A stretch of DNA of 64,000 bases from assembly GCA_002633005.1 (NCBI GenBank), contig NMRA01000382.1:197994-261993 (forward strand), given 5' to 3'. Both the position numbers and the translations under genes were made by a program. This document shows, one piece after another, positions 27,001-38,326 of this stretch (the first letter of the stretch is position 1; every line of letters starts with the position of its first letter). Source of the DNA: Phoronis australis (Eukaryota > Phoronida > Phoronidae). Below the pieces are notes generated by a model. The model was not told the origin of the DNA. It ran no database searches and was given only the letters and a program-made list of their open reading frames with translations.

Positions 27001-27867
27001 GAAACAATATGCCAAAGGTCAACCATTGCAAACTGTGATTTTGAGTTTGACACTTCAATTACACATACCACCAAGGTATATGCGTTTCATTTCTTAAGTT
27101 TCCTGTAATTTGGGGCAAGGAGTGGGACATGAGTGCATTTTTCTTCTGAATTTCAGGCGTATTCATTCAACGCGTGACCCAATGTTTCAGCAGTGATTCT
27201 CAGCATCATCATTAAAGGAGAATTTCACGCGATCTAATTAGTTTTTGTTACCGTCTTAAATGGCTTATTTCCACATCACCTCCTCTGCAGTTGAATTAAC
27301 CTAGCCGAAAGGTGTGGAGTGAAGCTGTGAGGAAGGTGTTTACGAGACGCAACGACGACAACAGTTTTTGAGCTCAGTGTGTGCCGTTATAGTGTGGGGT
27401 ACCGTTCCCGGTTGTGTGAATCATGAAGGTGCGACAAAAGCGCGTATATTGTTATTTTGATTTCCTCCAAAACCCGATATTCTTTGGAACTGATTCCGGG
27501 CAGTTAAGAACCAAAAGCACGCCATTAACGCCACGTATGATACCGCTGTGAAAAATATCGATGCCTGTGGTAGGCATTATTCTGTTTCAACACGAATTAG
27601 TAATGTTCCTATAAACTGAAACAAAAAGTGAAAGTCTCTCTCTGTTTATATAATTTGTAAAGCACTAGAAATGTTTGTGAGTGCAAATGTTTCGCAAAAT
27701 CCACAATGAATTGATCGTAATGCGTTGACGGCTTCATATGCAATAAAAGTAATTGACTGGGCAGCAGCCCGTGTAAGTGCAAGCTAACTCACTATTTGGT
27801 GAGAAGTTCTGAAACTGTAACCCTATTTCAGATGATAGGAGAATCTTTAGCCACTTAACTATTAGAT
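24085..27867. other. Gene-free stretch with small repeats
   Basis: No gene is supported. Visible structure: an ambiguous base at 24738; a region rich in tactcga/gagtac words at 25075-25225; and a two-copy tandem repeat at 25983-26034 and 26046-26100 sharing the ggtcac.gtctctgg and gcaacactt words. Short open frames around 25071-25474 overlap the low-complexity stretch and are not credible genes. Confidence 0.5.
25983..26100. repeat. Two-copy tandem repeat, about 55-60 bp unit
   Basis: Both units run tgYtggtcacMgtctctgg, then gatgacgcaacactt, then a variable part ending in ctaccc. Period is about 63 bp. Confidence 0.6.
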
Positions 27868-28600
27868 TTCGTCAGGGCTGCATCACGGCTAGCCTGACAG
27901 GAGAGTAACCGGAACGCACGCGTGAGGCAAATCCTTCACGGTATTCTCACGCCTAATTTTAGGGTATCTCTAACTTTTATCTCCGGTTTGGTAAACTCCT
28001 TTCTCACGCTTTCCCCACGCTTTACCCAAGCTTCTCTGACGCTTCCCCCAAACTTCTCTCCCCTTCAGAAGCTGTGGCAACCTAACATGGTGATGTGCCA
28101 GGCTAATAAATTTGAGTGAACACATGTCGTTGTTGGTGTACCTCTCGAGTAATCCGCTGTTTTGTCACCTTATACTAATGAGTTTCTACAAACTACAATT
28201 CCTCGTCTTAACCATACAATGGAACTCCTTTGCCTAGTCTGGTGTTATATTTATGTTGTCCAATTTATTGCTCTAAATCACATCCCATCAACGACTTCAC
28301 CGTGGTTAGTAAACCCTTAGACCATTTTAGTTGCCTGACCTAAAGTTGAACAAACGCGACCCTCTATGCGTTCTCAGTCATGTCTAGAATGATGCGGACT
28401 CCATGAAACTCATCACATCTGGATATACTTAATTCGCCCTAAAATAGCCCATACGTCTTGATTCCCGTACTCATGTATTGTCGATTCGTGGATTCTTTCA
28501 TCGCACTCGTGGAACAGAAAATCACAATAAGCTCCGGTGATTGTGCAAATCGCAACCCCGAAACCCTACAGCGGGGTTATTCGTAACCCCATCCCCTTAG
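27868..28600. repeat. Dispersed repeat, copy 1 (second copy at 36999-37740)
   Basis: Long collinear similarity with 36999-37740 can be followed by shared words such as gagtaaccgga, gccaggctaa, gtgtacctc.cgagtaatccg, cccatcaacg.ctt, gtggttagtaaa and cgtggaacagaaaa. The start (tagcctgaca, 27893) and a point 215 bp later (gtgccaggcta, about 28096-28106) are inverted to each other, which may mark an embedded element. The inner part contains degenerate cacgctt repeats. No coding capacity is seen. Confidence 0.65.
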
Positions 28601-29339
28601 CATTTCGGGCCCACGTAGTCCATTTATCTGACTCATCATATAGCTGTGTTCACTTTCTCCGCATGATGCAGGGATTCGGGAAATGATAATTCAATATGTT
28701 GGTGTTGCTTATAAAGCCAATAAGTGGAAACTTGGTCGAACTGACCAATCACAGGTTTAATTGTTAATTATGCTAAATGCTACGTTACTGAAGGTTACTT
28801 GGTTTTCAAGTGAAATCCAATGGAATCGTCATTCTCGTTGCCTAAAGTTTCCAAAATTCATCTCTAAAGTTTACATGATTCTGTTATATAAACAAAATAC
28901 TGGTGGTTAACCCCAGGGGCAAAATACAGTTCAAAAAAGTTCGTTGAAAAGTTGACCGAGAGAAAAGCTGGGATACGATTTACACCTTGGTTCATCCATT
29001 ATAAGACCAGTTAGGGATGGGATAAGTCCGAAGCAAGATTCACAAGTAATTTCACCAAAAACATCTGATAGTTACATGATGTACATGAAATACTTGTTAA
29101 TTTCGGTGCATTCTATATACAGTGCTAGAGTGCAAAATAGTCATGGAAAATAGGCACACGCAATGTTTAATATAGCTGACATTAAATCAAAAAACAACCA
29201 TGATAAGTAAATACGATGGGCGACAAAACACCTACTTTAATAACAGATTTACAATTTGATACGCTTGTGAACGACAAAAGGCCGAGTTATCAAAGGTTCT
29301 ATACATTTGAAACACACACGTTATATCACAAACTACCGA
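28601..29339. other. Spacer, no gene recognised
   Basis: AT-rich sequence without recognisable coding or repeat structure. Confidence 0.4.
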
Positions 29340-29995
29340 GACTATGTCGAAGAGCTGGCTGACCTTGTTGAAGATGCTTTACGAGCTAATAGATACCAGA
29401 AATGAATGCTCACAGATAGGCCTATTGTAAATCTACTAAAAAAACGATGGTCACTCGGTTGCCATTCCATACATACATGTAAGAGGAGTGTCTGAACGCC
29501 TACAACAGACTTACAGAACACACGGAATTTCTTCTTACATGAAACGTATCAACACCCTCCGATCCCTACTAGTCAGACCCAACGACCCAACCCCAATGGA
29601 TTAACAATGTGGGGAAATATACCAGCTAAAATGTGACCAGGATCCTAACCACACCTACATTGGAGAAATCAAGAGACCGTTCCTTACCAGATTCAAACAA
29701 CCTCAAAAACTAGACAGACCAACAGCTGTGGGTGAACATATATTGGCGACTTGGCATTCCATCTCACTGGCGACATCCAAGATTCTAGCCAAAGTACGAA
29801 ACTGGTGTGCTAAAATAGTACATAAACATTAGCAGTAAGCGCCCCCTCTTGAACCGGGACTGAGGTTTCCAACTACCCCCGTGTATTCCAAACATTATTA
29901 ATCGGCGAATGGCGGGAAATTCCTCATTCATTGATAAGGACCTGGCGGACCTGATCGACGCGTCTGCAAACAACATATTACGTCTCTAAGTAAGT
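29340..29995 (+). pseudogene. Penelope-like element fragment with GIY-YIG endonuclease module
   Basis: Reading across frames on the + strand, the order matches the C-terminal end of Penelope-like reverse transcriptases: a VEDALRANRYQK linker, VAIPYI...RGVSERLQQTYRTHGI (about 29458-29545), TLRSLLVRP, then the nuclease core GEIYQLKC...HTYIGEIKRPFLTRFKQ (about 29610-29700), followed by AVGEHILATWHSI. IYQ...YIGE corresponds to the GIY-YIG signature. A TAA at 29601-29603 and stops near 29830 interrupt it, so it is dead. The reverse transcriptase core is absent. The PTRI-like and FEKAF motifs of LINEs are also absent, which separates it from the two LINE remnants in the window. Confidence 0.72.
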
Positions 29996-32544
29996 GATCA
30001 TCTTATACTACAATGCCTCTAGAGACCAATGACGAACCTATTCCCCAGCACTTAATGCATCACGTTAAATTTAGAATCATAATGGGTACAACTGAAAGTG
30101 CAATTTTTCAAAAAATAAGTATGATTAAGTTTCACTATTATTCCAGTATACCAAAAAAGTGGATATCAATTATCACATCAATCAAAATGAAATGAAACAA
30201 AATAGCATATTACTATCATTAAAACCTCGCCTTCACAATCTCTTATAGCATACAATTAAATTGCTTCAGAATGGTTGTATCCATCATTTAGGGGATGTGT
30301 CAGTACAGTAATGTTTACTGAACTGTAGAATCGGACAACTTTTGTTTTAATTTGAACTGCAATTTAGTACTAAGCTTCATGGGACACTCAATGAAAGTTA
30401 TATGTGTGTCATCCATTTAGTCTTGTAAGAATTTATTTTTGGTTGCATCATACAATGTTGTTTTAATTGCAAAAGTGTTGTTTTGAAATATCCATATTTC
30501 ACATCGTAAGGTTTTTTTTTTATTCAAACCTGCTGAATGTAGTCGGAACGTCTTTGAGAAGGCAACGTGTTTCTGTTTTGTCAATAGTTTTTGTCATCTT
30601 GCTTTCAAAAATACCGTCTTTAATGAGAAAAATCTGCCCCACATTGACACCTCAAATTGGAAAAAATGTCATCTTGTCAGTCAAAACGATCCACGTTGAC
30701 CATGCACAGTTTGCAGTCAAACATAAAAAATCAAGGAACGTTATAAAGTACATGTAGATACACATATAAATGTATGTGTACTTGTATAACTTTGAACCAA
30801 AAAGAGCTGCTTCCAAGACCTACTTTGTACTGACATAATCTAATGAAGTGCAATTCAAGAATTTTCAATCTTTGTTACATCATTTCCATTTCTGAAGTTT
30901 GGTGCAATTAAGCTCGTCAATTTTATCTAAATCCAAATGTTCATGACCAAAACGCGCTGGATCAGTGTGACTTGTTTTAAAACTATGAACAAACTTGTGT
31001 TTGGATTAGTTCACCTGCTTATTTTTTTTTCGATCATCAACGTGTACCAGTTACAGATTTTCCACCCACAAGAAGAGTTAGTGAGATAGAATAAATTTAC
31101 TATCGGTTAAAAGCCTTTGCTCTAGAAGGAATGGTTTCACGTCACTCATGAGAGCAGGGCAGATATTGCAAATGCCCTGGGTTTTAATTTGACTCCGATG
31201 TAGTTTTAATAGCATTGGCTAAGACGGTGTATAGAAACGCCTTTAAAAATGTATAGTTTCGAGTATGTAGTTTGGTTAAGAAATTAGTAATCTCTCGGTA
31301 CGCTTATTCCCTAGGTTTTCAAACTTCTCACAAGTAAGCCAAACACATAGTGGCAAAATTTTAACTCTATGCAGTAACAAGTCAACACACTTTATGGGGA
31401 ACACTGCTAGTCTCTTTTATCGTTGCTGACTTTTTGTCATTTCGTTATTTGTATTGTGAGTTACACAACTAATGATGCAACGTATGAACACAACGCATCC
31501 AGAATCAGAGTCTAGTTTTGATAAATGGCTTCAATTAAAATATCAATTTAAAATGTAAATTTGATTTCCATCACACATTAAAACCACAAACGTAAACAAA
31601 AATAACGTTTATTTATCTTTTTGGATCGCATTTTAAGTTTGTAACCCCCACTAGGGTGATACACTGCATCAGCCTAGATTTGTGAAAAGATAACCGGTGC
31701 CCATACATTCAAAGTTTTCTTTTGTCCCCGATATAAGCTACAAACTATCAGCACAGAGAATCAAAAGTTCAAACGTTTTTCGTTTCCCGTTTTAACCATT
31801 CATTTTCATGATATATGTATGTCCTGTTGTGGAATATTACGGATACATGTAATAGGAAACACCCACATTTTTAAATTTTGGGTTCAAAGTGAATTGTGAA
31901 CAAAGACAGTTTCAAGTTTTGGAGGTTTCCACCATCAGGTCAGGTATTATCCCAGTAAACATGATAGTATTGGCACATTGCTTAGCCTAGCTATGATTTG
32001 CTTGTAACCACGTGTATCGCATGCCTTTTTACATTTCTGTGCCACTAATAACCCAATACCGTCCAACGACACTCACCGAGTGACCATTAATTAAACACAA
32101 ACGGTACTGTCGTCATAACGCTTGAGCGGTAAACACAGAGTTGAACTCATGAGGGCACTTATTGGCTTACCCACAGGAGGTCGCTTACTATTTTAAGACT
32201 AAAAACTGTTAAGTTTTCTTTAAAAAATGCCAGCATACAGGGGACAGAAAAAGTTTTTAACTTTTGTAAAAGACAATTTTATTACCACTCTTCCCAAATA
32301 CTAAATACAAGAGAAATGCGACAGTGATTGACAGCTCTATGAACAGAACATGTAAAGTAGGAAACAATGTAAAAATAACTCAGGCAAGTTCATGAAACCC
32401 TGCAACTCATGACAAACTGGAGAACCCTAGAAATCACCAGCCCTGGCAGAGTACGGTAAACGAGGGATCACTGCCAGTAAAGTGACTCATACTATCCAAG
32501 AGAAAAAACTATAGAAGGATACTGACCAGAATTGTTTTGTGAGA
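29996..32544. other. Gene-free stretch
   Basis: No gene is supported. The 96-codon + frame at 30467-30757 starts in AT-rich sequence, has no motif and no clear splice context. Confidence 0.4.
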
Positions 32545-33930
32545 CATAAAGATAATTCTCTAGTTATCAATTTTATCATTATATTTCTTATTTGTTCTGA
32601 GCCACTTGATTTGTTAATGTCCATACTATTTTTAGCTAGTCTACCTTCTTCAGTATTTTTTTGTAGAACAGTGAGCTGGTAGTTGAGTGACTGCGTCTTG
32701 TACAGTCGGGCTGATGTGACCTTTGTTTGTAAAGTACATGAATTCTAGAAATAATGAGTATTTTTCCAATGTTGTATCGGCAAGTTTGAATAAGTCTTTA
32801 CAAGAGATAGTAGGAAATGTGTTATTGGGCGAATATCCTCTTATTTCGTTAAGAAAAATATTCAATTCTTTGAATGAGGCTTTTATTCTGACCATGTTTT
32901 GTGGTTTTTATTATATTTTCTACGTGTTTAGAATGTTCATTGCATTGGTTAAAATGAAGAGGTTCACCAGATTGTTTGAGTGCTCTATAACATAGTGCGT
33001 TTTAAGCTCGCGCCTAATCTGGTCTAAAAACATGTTTGTTTTTTTTTGATAGCAAGAGCTTTAAACTTGGATGTAATGTTTTTCTCTACGCTGTTTGTTA
33101 GTTCTTTATTGAATCAAGATACTACAGTATCGAGACCATTTCCACTGAGAATTGTATCCCACTCGTGGTTGATTTAGTCGCTGTGCAATTCAATTTGATT
33201 GATGTGCGGTATTTCCAATCACGTTTTTAAGAGAGGCTTCTTTGTGAGCTTAACATTATGGTACGGTCGTATGTGTATGAGTGACCGAGGGGGGCAGAAC
33301 GAACGTGGACAAATATGTATTTGAGGTTGTTGGTAAAACACAAGTTAATGCAAGATTTGGGATTTGCGGGGATTCTTGTAGGCTCGTTGATCAATTGTAC
33401 AAAGTTGTTTTCAAGTAGAACGTCGAATAGTTCTATTCCCGCATGGTGATCTTAGTCGTCAGGAAACCAGGTAATTTTTCAAGCGTTGAAATCATCGTTC
33501 ACGATGACTGCTTGATTATGTTAAGAAATTTCAAGATGGTGTTTGGATAAAAGATTGAAATCTGCATTGCACTCGGCAGAAGAAATCCCAGTTAAGTGTC
33601 TTAAAATTTGCGTGTTATTCAATCCACCATGTGCATACGTTTCTCTAATTTTATCAGAAAACACCTTATATCCAACAGATTTATCAATAAACAAGATTAT
33701 AGCTCGGTCACTGTTACTATGATATGCCAAAGCATAATCAGGAATAGATATTTTTTCTTAAATTTGTCGCCAAAAAATTCCAGATTCGCATATTGCAACA
33801 GGTTTGTAGTAGCATTCAGCAACAGTGTGATGTTAATTGATGTTTGTGGAAGGTATATCAAACTTGTTAGATCCAGGGTTGGATTCATTGTCACCAGATC
33901 TAAGGAGAAGAAAGGACCGAGATGAGAACA
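32545..33930 (-). pseudogene. Non-LTR retrotransposon 5' half: 2A-like motif, endonuclease, start of reverse transcriptase
   Basis: On the minus strand the first landmark is SGDNESNPGS (33869-33898) after a leucine-rich FLLLR, a 2A-like peptide with the last proline changed. An apurinic-type endonuclease follows, with DFNA (about 33490) and the hallmark NNFVQLINEPTRI...CINLCFTN (about 33345-33430). After it come a linker with SVEKNITSKFKALAIKKKQTC and YRALKQSGEP, then a stretch ending in HISPTVQDAVTQLP and MDINKSSGSEQI (about 32575-32625), the usual entry to the reverse transcriptase. Frame changes and stops are frequent, and the rest of the transcriptase is missing. A 3' piece of this element recurs at 37795-38022. 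Confidence 0.72.
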
Positions 33931-34784
33931 ATTTTTATACCTGGTTGCGTCGAAGTGCCATGTTTCAAACTCCTGTTTTTCACAAATGCAACCAGGTTGC
34001 GTGCACTTACCATCAAGACAGTTAATTAAACCAAAAACTGATTTAAATAATTAAATCAGTTGTTGGCCACGGTAACACTAAAAATCAGACAACTGCAGCA
34101 CAAATAAAAAGTTAGTGTTAAATCACCGTTTTGGATATTCATTAGACATCATCAGGATCCCATTTACAAGAATTTAGGATAACCCTTCAAAACCAGCACG
34201 CCGCTGATTCTCTGAATAACATGCAGAGCTCAGTGACTTTGCAATTCTGGTGATGACCAGGTACTGACTATATTCCCCGTATCTCTCACTTCACTTTATG
34301 GATGTTACTCGACCTGTATGTTGGCACTTGTTGTTCTAAATCGTTGTAAATATGATCTTGATGATGTCTAATGAATAGACGGAACGTTGATTTGACATGA
34401 ACTTTTTTATTTCTGCGGCGAATGTCCGGCTTTTAACATTACGACAACATTGCTAAATTGCTAATTGACTTGTGTTTTTGAGTGATAAGGTGTTGCTGGA
34501 TTTAAGAGTTTTATGTTCAATGAGTATATATTCAATACATACTATTGGCTTTCCACCGCAAACATTCACATGTAGTATGAAAATTGTATGCACATACACG
34601 AAAAGTGTAACAGTGGAACTAATCGTTTGAATTCGTCACGAGCAATTATTTTTATGACTTCAAGGAAGAACGGGATAAAACACAATGAATAACCTAAATA
34701 AACGGAATGAACTTAAATTAAACGGCTGGGGAGATAGCAACCCGTCATGCGAGAAGGATACAGACAACCAAAATGGATTGTCAC
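33931..34784. other. Spacer with one perfect hairpin
   Basis: The only clear structure is aactgatttaa-ataa-ttaaatcagtt at 34036-34061, an inverted repeat with 11-bp arms and a 4-base loop. No gene is recognised. Confidence 0.5.
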
Positions 34785-34904
34785 TCACGTTTTGTTAGGC
34801 TCATTTTTTTGAAAATGTATCCTCCGAACTGGCCGTTTAAGAGGTCTGTTTTCAAATCCAGACACATCAATGACAGTTAATTGCCAAAGTGTGCCCGGTG
34901 GTAC

Positions 34905-35060
34905 ATTTACACCAACTCTATCGATAAAGTTAGTAAGTGTATCGATAAAATTTATAAGTCTACCAATAAACTTATTAATTCTATCGATAGTTATAGTAAG
35001 TGTATCGCTAGATTTTATAATTTCGCCATTAAAGTTAGTAAGTCTATCTATAGAGTTTGC
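34905..35060. repeat. 21-bp-period minisatellite, open in three frames
   Basis: About seven degenerate copies of a 21-bp unit built on agtaagtgtatcgataaa follow each other. Because 21 is a multiple of three, translations repeat every seven residues. On the minus strand (frame 34785-35174) the unit reads like NFIDRLT, on one + frame like VSLSIKL, and on a second + frame like SIDKVSK. All three frames are open across the whole array. Nothing upstream or downstream identifies a gene, so which frame is coding, if any, is undecided. Confidence 0.75.
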
Positions 35061-35174
35061 AACGGAGAAAAAAGTTGCGTGCCGTCCTTTACAGCCACCG
35101 TAGTTAACACGCAGGTTCCACTTAACGATTGAATCAACTGAACCCCTTTTAAGGTAAATGGTCAATGTGCGCAA

Positions 35175-36375
35175 AACTTTTTTGAGCTAGACTTTTACAT
35201 TTCACACATCAGGTTATTATGGTAATGGAAAGCTTTTTACTGAGCTTGATGGTTAATAGGTGCAATTTTGGGACTGTTACATGATCTTTCTTTTTCAGGT
35301 TACGCACCCACGCAGTAAAATGGGTATCCTGATTGACTGGTCGGCCAGTTTTTTAGTGTTTATCACGAAATATCCAATACAATGAATAATATATAACCCA
35401 GAAAGCGCCAATACGAATTATATCGGGGTTAAATGAATACAAAGAAAACTATAGACAATTATTATACACAAATACATCAATTTAAAGTGGTATTAAGCTT
35501 TTACTGACATAAGATTACGAATGTTAATAAACCGTTTCCATACACTTGTATACAATTCTATCTACTGGCAGTCGGCATACAGTCGTGTCATTATCAGGTT
35601 TACAGTTTCAAACCATGTTTACATAATACAGCCCACTTATTATCTGCTTTCATATGATCAGCCCATTTTTAGCCAACATATCGAAAATCCACAGGCCAGG
35701 CGAAAAAAAACATGCACAGGTCCACCTTCTTGGGAGTTAAATATAATACCACAACTAATTGTGAATAGAAAATAATTAATAAAAAGTAATAGTTAACAAA
35801 CTGTGTCGGAAACCATCCGAGGACGTGTTAGCAATACAATCGCACGAAAGTCTCGTTTTGCGAAACCACTTAATATGTATTACTATGGTAATTTGTCACC
35901 CTTACCCTAATTGAACAAGGCACACCTTTTGGGATGTGTTCCTGTCTTTATGAAATTACGAGTACTATGCTGGTCTACACGTTCCCACATGTCTTTAAGT
36001 GTGTCGGTTGTTGAGTTTTCTTTAAAGCTGCATATTCCTTATCAACTCTTACTTTTCCTGATTGTACTTGCACACACCTTTCACCAGGAATTCAAAAAGT
36101 GGACCTTGAAACATATTTAAATTTCCACGGTTTTAATAGGGCATAGCATTTTTAGGTTGCTATTCAAGCCCTTAGCCCCAAAAGTCAAAGGTCAGGTGAA
36201 GAAACATGTCATACATCCAAGTCACCGTGTGATAGAATACATGAGGACACAAGAATGGTCTAAACAAAAATGGAATTTTGAAACGTACTCTTTGGGTTGG
36301 AACCTGAAGTCCCTAATAACCTTTATCAAGTTAAAACCCAAAACATTCAGCATTGGTGGAGTATACTGTCATTGA
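35175..36375. other. Spacer upstream of kringle module B
   Basis: Open frames of 60-84 codons occur (for example 35521-35775) but show no motif or splice context. The sequence at about 36150-36375 resembles that at about 46240-46440 (agcccaaaacgc..aggtca.gcgaa and the later catggtatac..ttcag words), so the duplicated module may start near 36150. Confidence 0.35.
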
Positions 36376-36640
36376 TCAACATGTTAGGAAACATATCTAT
36401 GTCAAATATCGTCACAGCTATTGCAACAAACGTTAACTGGGCTGCTGCGACGCCTATATCGGCCAGCATCACAGTTAAATGCATCTTAGTGTTCCAAAAT
36501 GTTCACGCAATCTCAGCTTCGTTTGGCGGTGTAAGTCACCTGCCGTAAACTATTTCGCCATGTACATGTATTGAAGGCCTCGCAAAATGGAGGCTGCATA
36601 ATTAACCATCGAAAGTAAGCGTGACTTACATCGCGGTACA
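36376..36640 (+). repeat. Segment upstream of kringle exon 3 (copy B), with conserved GTAAGT
   Basis: Matches 46440-46745 and, more weakly, 327-720. The GTAAGT at 36531-36536 is at the same place as the one at 46658-46663 in copy C. The distance from this site to the kringle acceptor is 171 bp here and 166 bp in copy C. This suggests a short exon spliced to the kringle exon. In the frame that would match the kringle phase, only a short open stretch precedes the site (stop at about 36476). The exon reading is therefore tentative. Confidence 0.45.
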
Positions 36641-36701
36641 TACTTTTTACATTTCTGAATCCTTTGTCAAACATAGTGCCATGACATGTTTTTACTTGCA
36701 G

Positions 36702-36983
36702 AGATAAACCCCGATTGCAAAGTTGACGTTAAAGGATTTGGCTATGACGGTGAGGTTCAGTACGCCAGGACTGGAGATGAGTGCAGGATATGGGCTAGTC
36801 CGGAAGTTCAGAGACACATGGTCACAAGGGAAAGTTTAATGACATCATATACCATGTGGTCAAGAGCCGTACAACTTTCGAACTTTTGTCGAAATCCGGA
36901 TCATTCGAATGAGGGTCCTTGGTGTTACGTAAAATCAGAGGATGTGCCTTCGTGGCGTACTTGTGAAATCAAAATTTGTAACG
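36702..36983 (+). CDS. Kringle-domain exon 3 (K3)
   Basis: Acceptor tttacttgcag (ending 36701) and donor AACG|GTGAGT (36984) are both strong and both in phase 1. The exon encodes one complete kringle with all six cysteines: CKVDVKG..YDG, ECRIW, NFCRNPD, GPWCYV, then WRTCEIKIC. It has the same length (282 bp) as K4 and nearly the same wording, marking a recent duplication compared with K1 and K2. Two dispersed repeats and the Maverick element occupy the following 7.5 kb before the K4 module, so if K3 and K4 belong to one gene the element lies in its intron. Confidence 0.88.
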
Positions 36984-36998
36984 GTGAGTTTTTGGTGT

Positions 36999-37740
36999 TT
37001 GTCCGGACTGCCTCATGGTGAGCCATACCGGAGCGTAACCGGAAAGCAGGCATGAGAGAAACCCGTCACTGTCTTCTCATGTTTGCTATCTTGGTAGTGC
37101 TTAGTACCCACGGCTTGGCGAACACATTCTTCATGCTTCCCTCGCGCCTCACTCACGCTTATCTCGCGCTTTTTTAACGCATTTGGTAGTTGTGGATAAG
37201 TACCGTGATGGTGCGCCAGGCTAAAAAAAATCTATAGCTGCATATACATGAGACATTGTTTGTGTACACTGTACCTCCCGAGTAATCCGTTGCTTCGGCA
37301 TCTTACACCAACCAGTACCGACTAACTCCGTAATTTCACGTATTTGTCACACAAAATAACTTCATTAACTCATTTGCCGTTACATTTATGTTGTCCAGTT
37401 CATGCATCCACAGCCTGTCCCATCAACGGCTTATCCGTGGTTAGTAAAGACTTAGACCAATTTAGTGGCCTGAGGTATAAATGAACAAACGCATGCCTCT
37501 ACCGACCTTCACTGTCGTGTTTACAACGTTTCGCGGATGGTTATATTAATTCGCCCTAAACTTAGTTCACGCATCTATATATGTGAATGTACACATGCAC
37601 TTTCACTCTGTCCATTCTTGTGCGGCACTCGTGGAACAGAAAATTCCAATAAGCTCCATCGGGAGGCGGCATCTGAACTACCTGTTCCCTATTGCAAGCG
37701 TATGTTAAACCCCAAACCCCAGGCCGTGTTCCAAGTACCA
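36999..37740. repeat. Dispersed repeat, copy 2 (first copy at 27868-28600)
   Basis: Collinear with 27868-28600, starting 15 bp after the K3 donor. The inverted start seen in copy 1 is degraded here. It is followed almost directly by a LINE fragment and then the Maverick element, so three mobile-type sequences are stacked in one intron-like interval. Confidence 0.65.
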
Positions 37741-37794
37741 TTTCAGAAGCGGGGTCGCCAAAAGAATTTTCGCACCAAAAAAATTTCCCACCAG

Positions 37795-38022
37795 AGATAT
37801 TTTTCCGATGTTCTATCGGCAACTTTGAGAAAGTCTTTACAAGAGATAGGAGGAAATGTGTTATTGGGCGAATATCCTCTTATTTCGTTAAGAATTTTCC
37901 AGTAGCCTAAGAGTTTTTAAAAAAATATTTAATTCTTTGAATGAGGCCGTTATTCTGACCATGTTTTGTGGTTTTTATTATATTTTCTACGTGTTTAGAA
38001 TGTTCATTGCATTGGTTAAAAT
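37795..38022 (-). mobile_element. LINE fragment repeated from 32755-32957
   Basis: Nearly identical blocks (for example aagtctttacaagagatag and ttattgggcgaatatcctc) match 32755-32957, with an insertion of about 23 bp in this copy near 37897-37920. Similarity stops at about 38022, exactly where the Maverick promoter region starts. On the minus strand it corresponds to the stretch between the endonuclease linker and the reverse transcriptase of the element at 32545-33930. Confidence 0.8.
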
Positions 38023-38028
38023 AACAGC

Positions 38029-38290
38029 GTGTGATTGGTCAGTATTTAGGTATTGCGAAACCAGAGTTTTCGTTTGTCGGGTCTGCCCAAACGTGCCCGA
38101 ACGTGTCTGAAGTAACCCTATCGGCCTACACCGATTAGACTCACGTGATCTCAAATGCTAACACGTGATTGGTTAATATTTGCGTATTAAATTTCGAGTG
38201 ATGTCGCGTGTTGGGCCTGCCCAAACCTGCCCGAACGTGTCTACAACGGGTAGCAGTGCCTATAAATTGAGCGACTCCGTGTTTCAAGTC
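38029..38290 (+). promoter_or_regulatory. Duplicated promoter of the PC4-like gene
   Basis: Two similar units lie 134 bp apart (38029-38108 and 38163-38242). Each has an inverted CCAAT box (ATTGG at 38034 and 38168) and, about 40 bp later, three abutting 10-mers of the form RRRNNTGYYY (38079-38108 and 38213-38242). E-boxes CACGTG lie at 38142-38147 and 38162-38167. A TATAAATT at 38261 is 66 bp ahead of the ATG at 38327, so transcription would start near 38290. This layout decides the start codon: the longer frame opening at 38180 would begin upstream of the TATA box. Confidence 0.6.
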
Positions 38291-38326
38291 ATTCGACGAT
38301 ATTTTCGCAGAACGGAACACACCAAA

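Noticed and set aside
38180-38326. Longer start for the PC4-like gene (ATG at 38180)
   Set aside because: It would begin upstream of the TATAAATT at 38261 and would translate the promoter decamers. The ATG at 38327 fits the TATA spacing and sits just before the PC4 fold.
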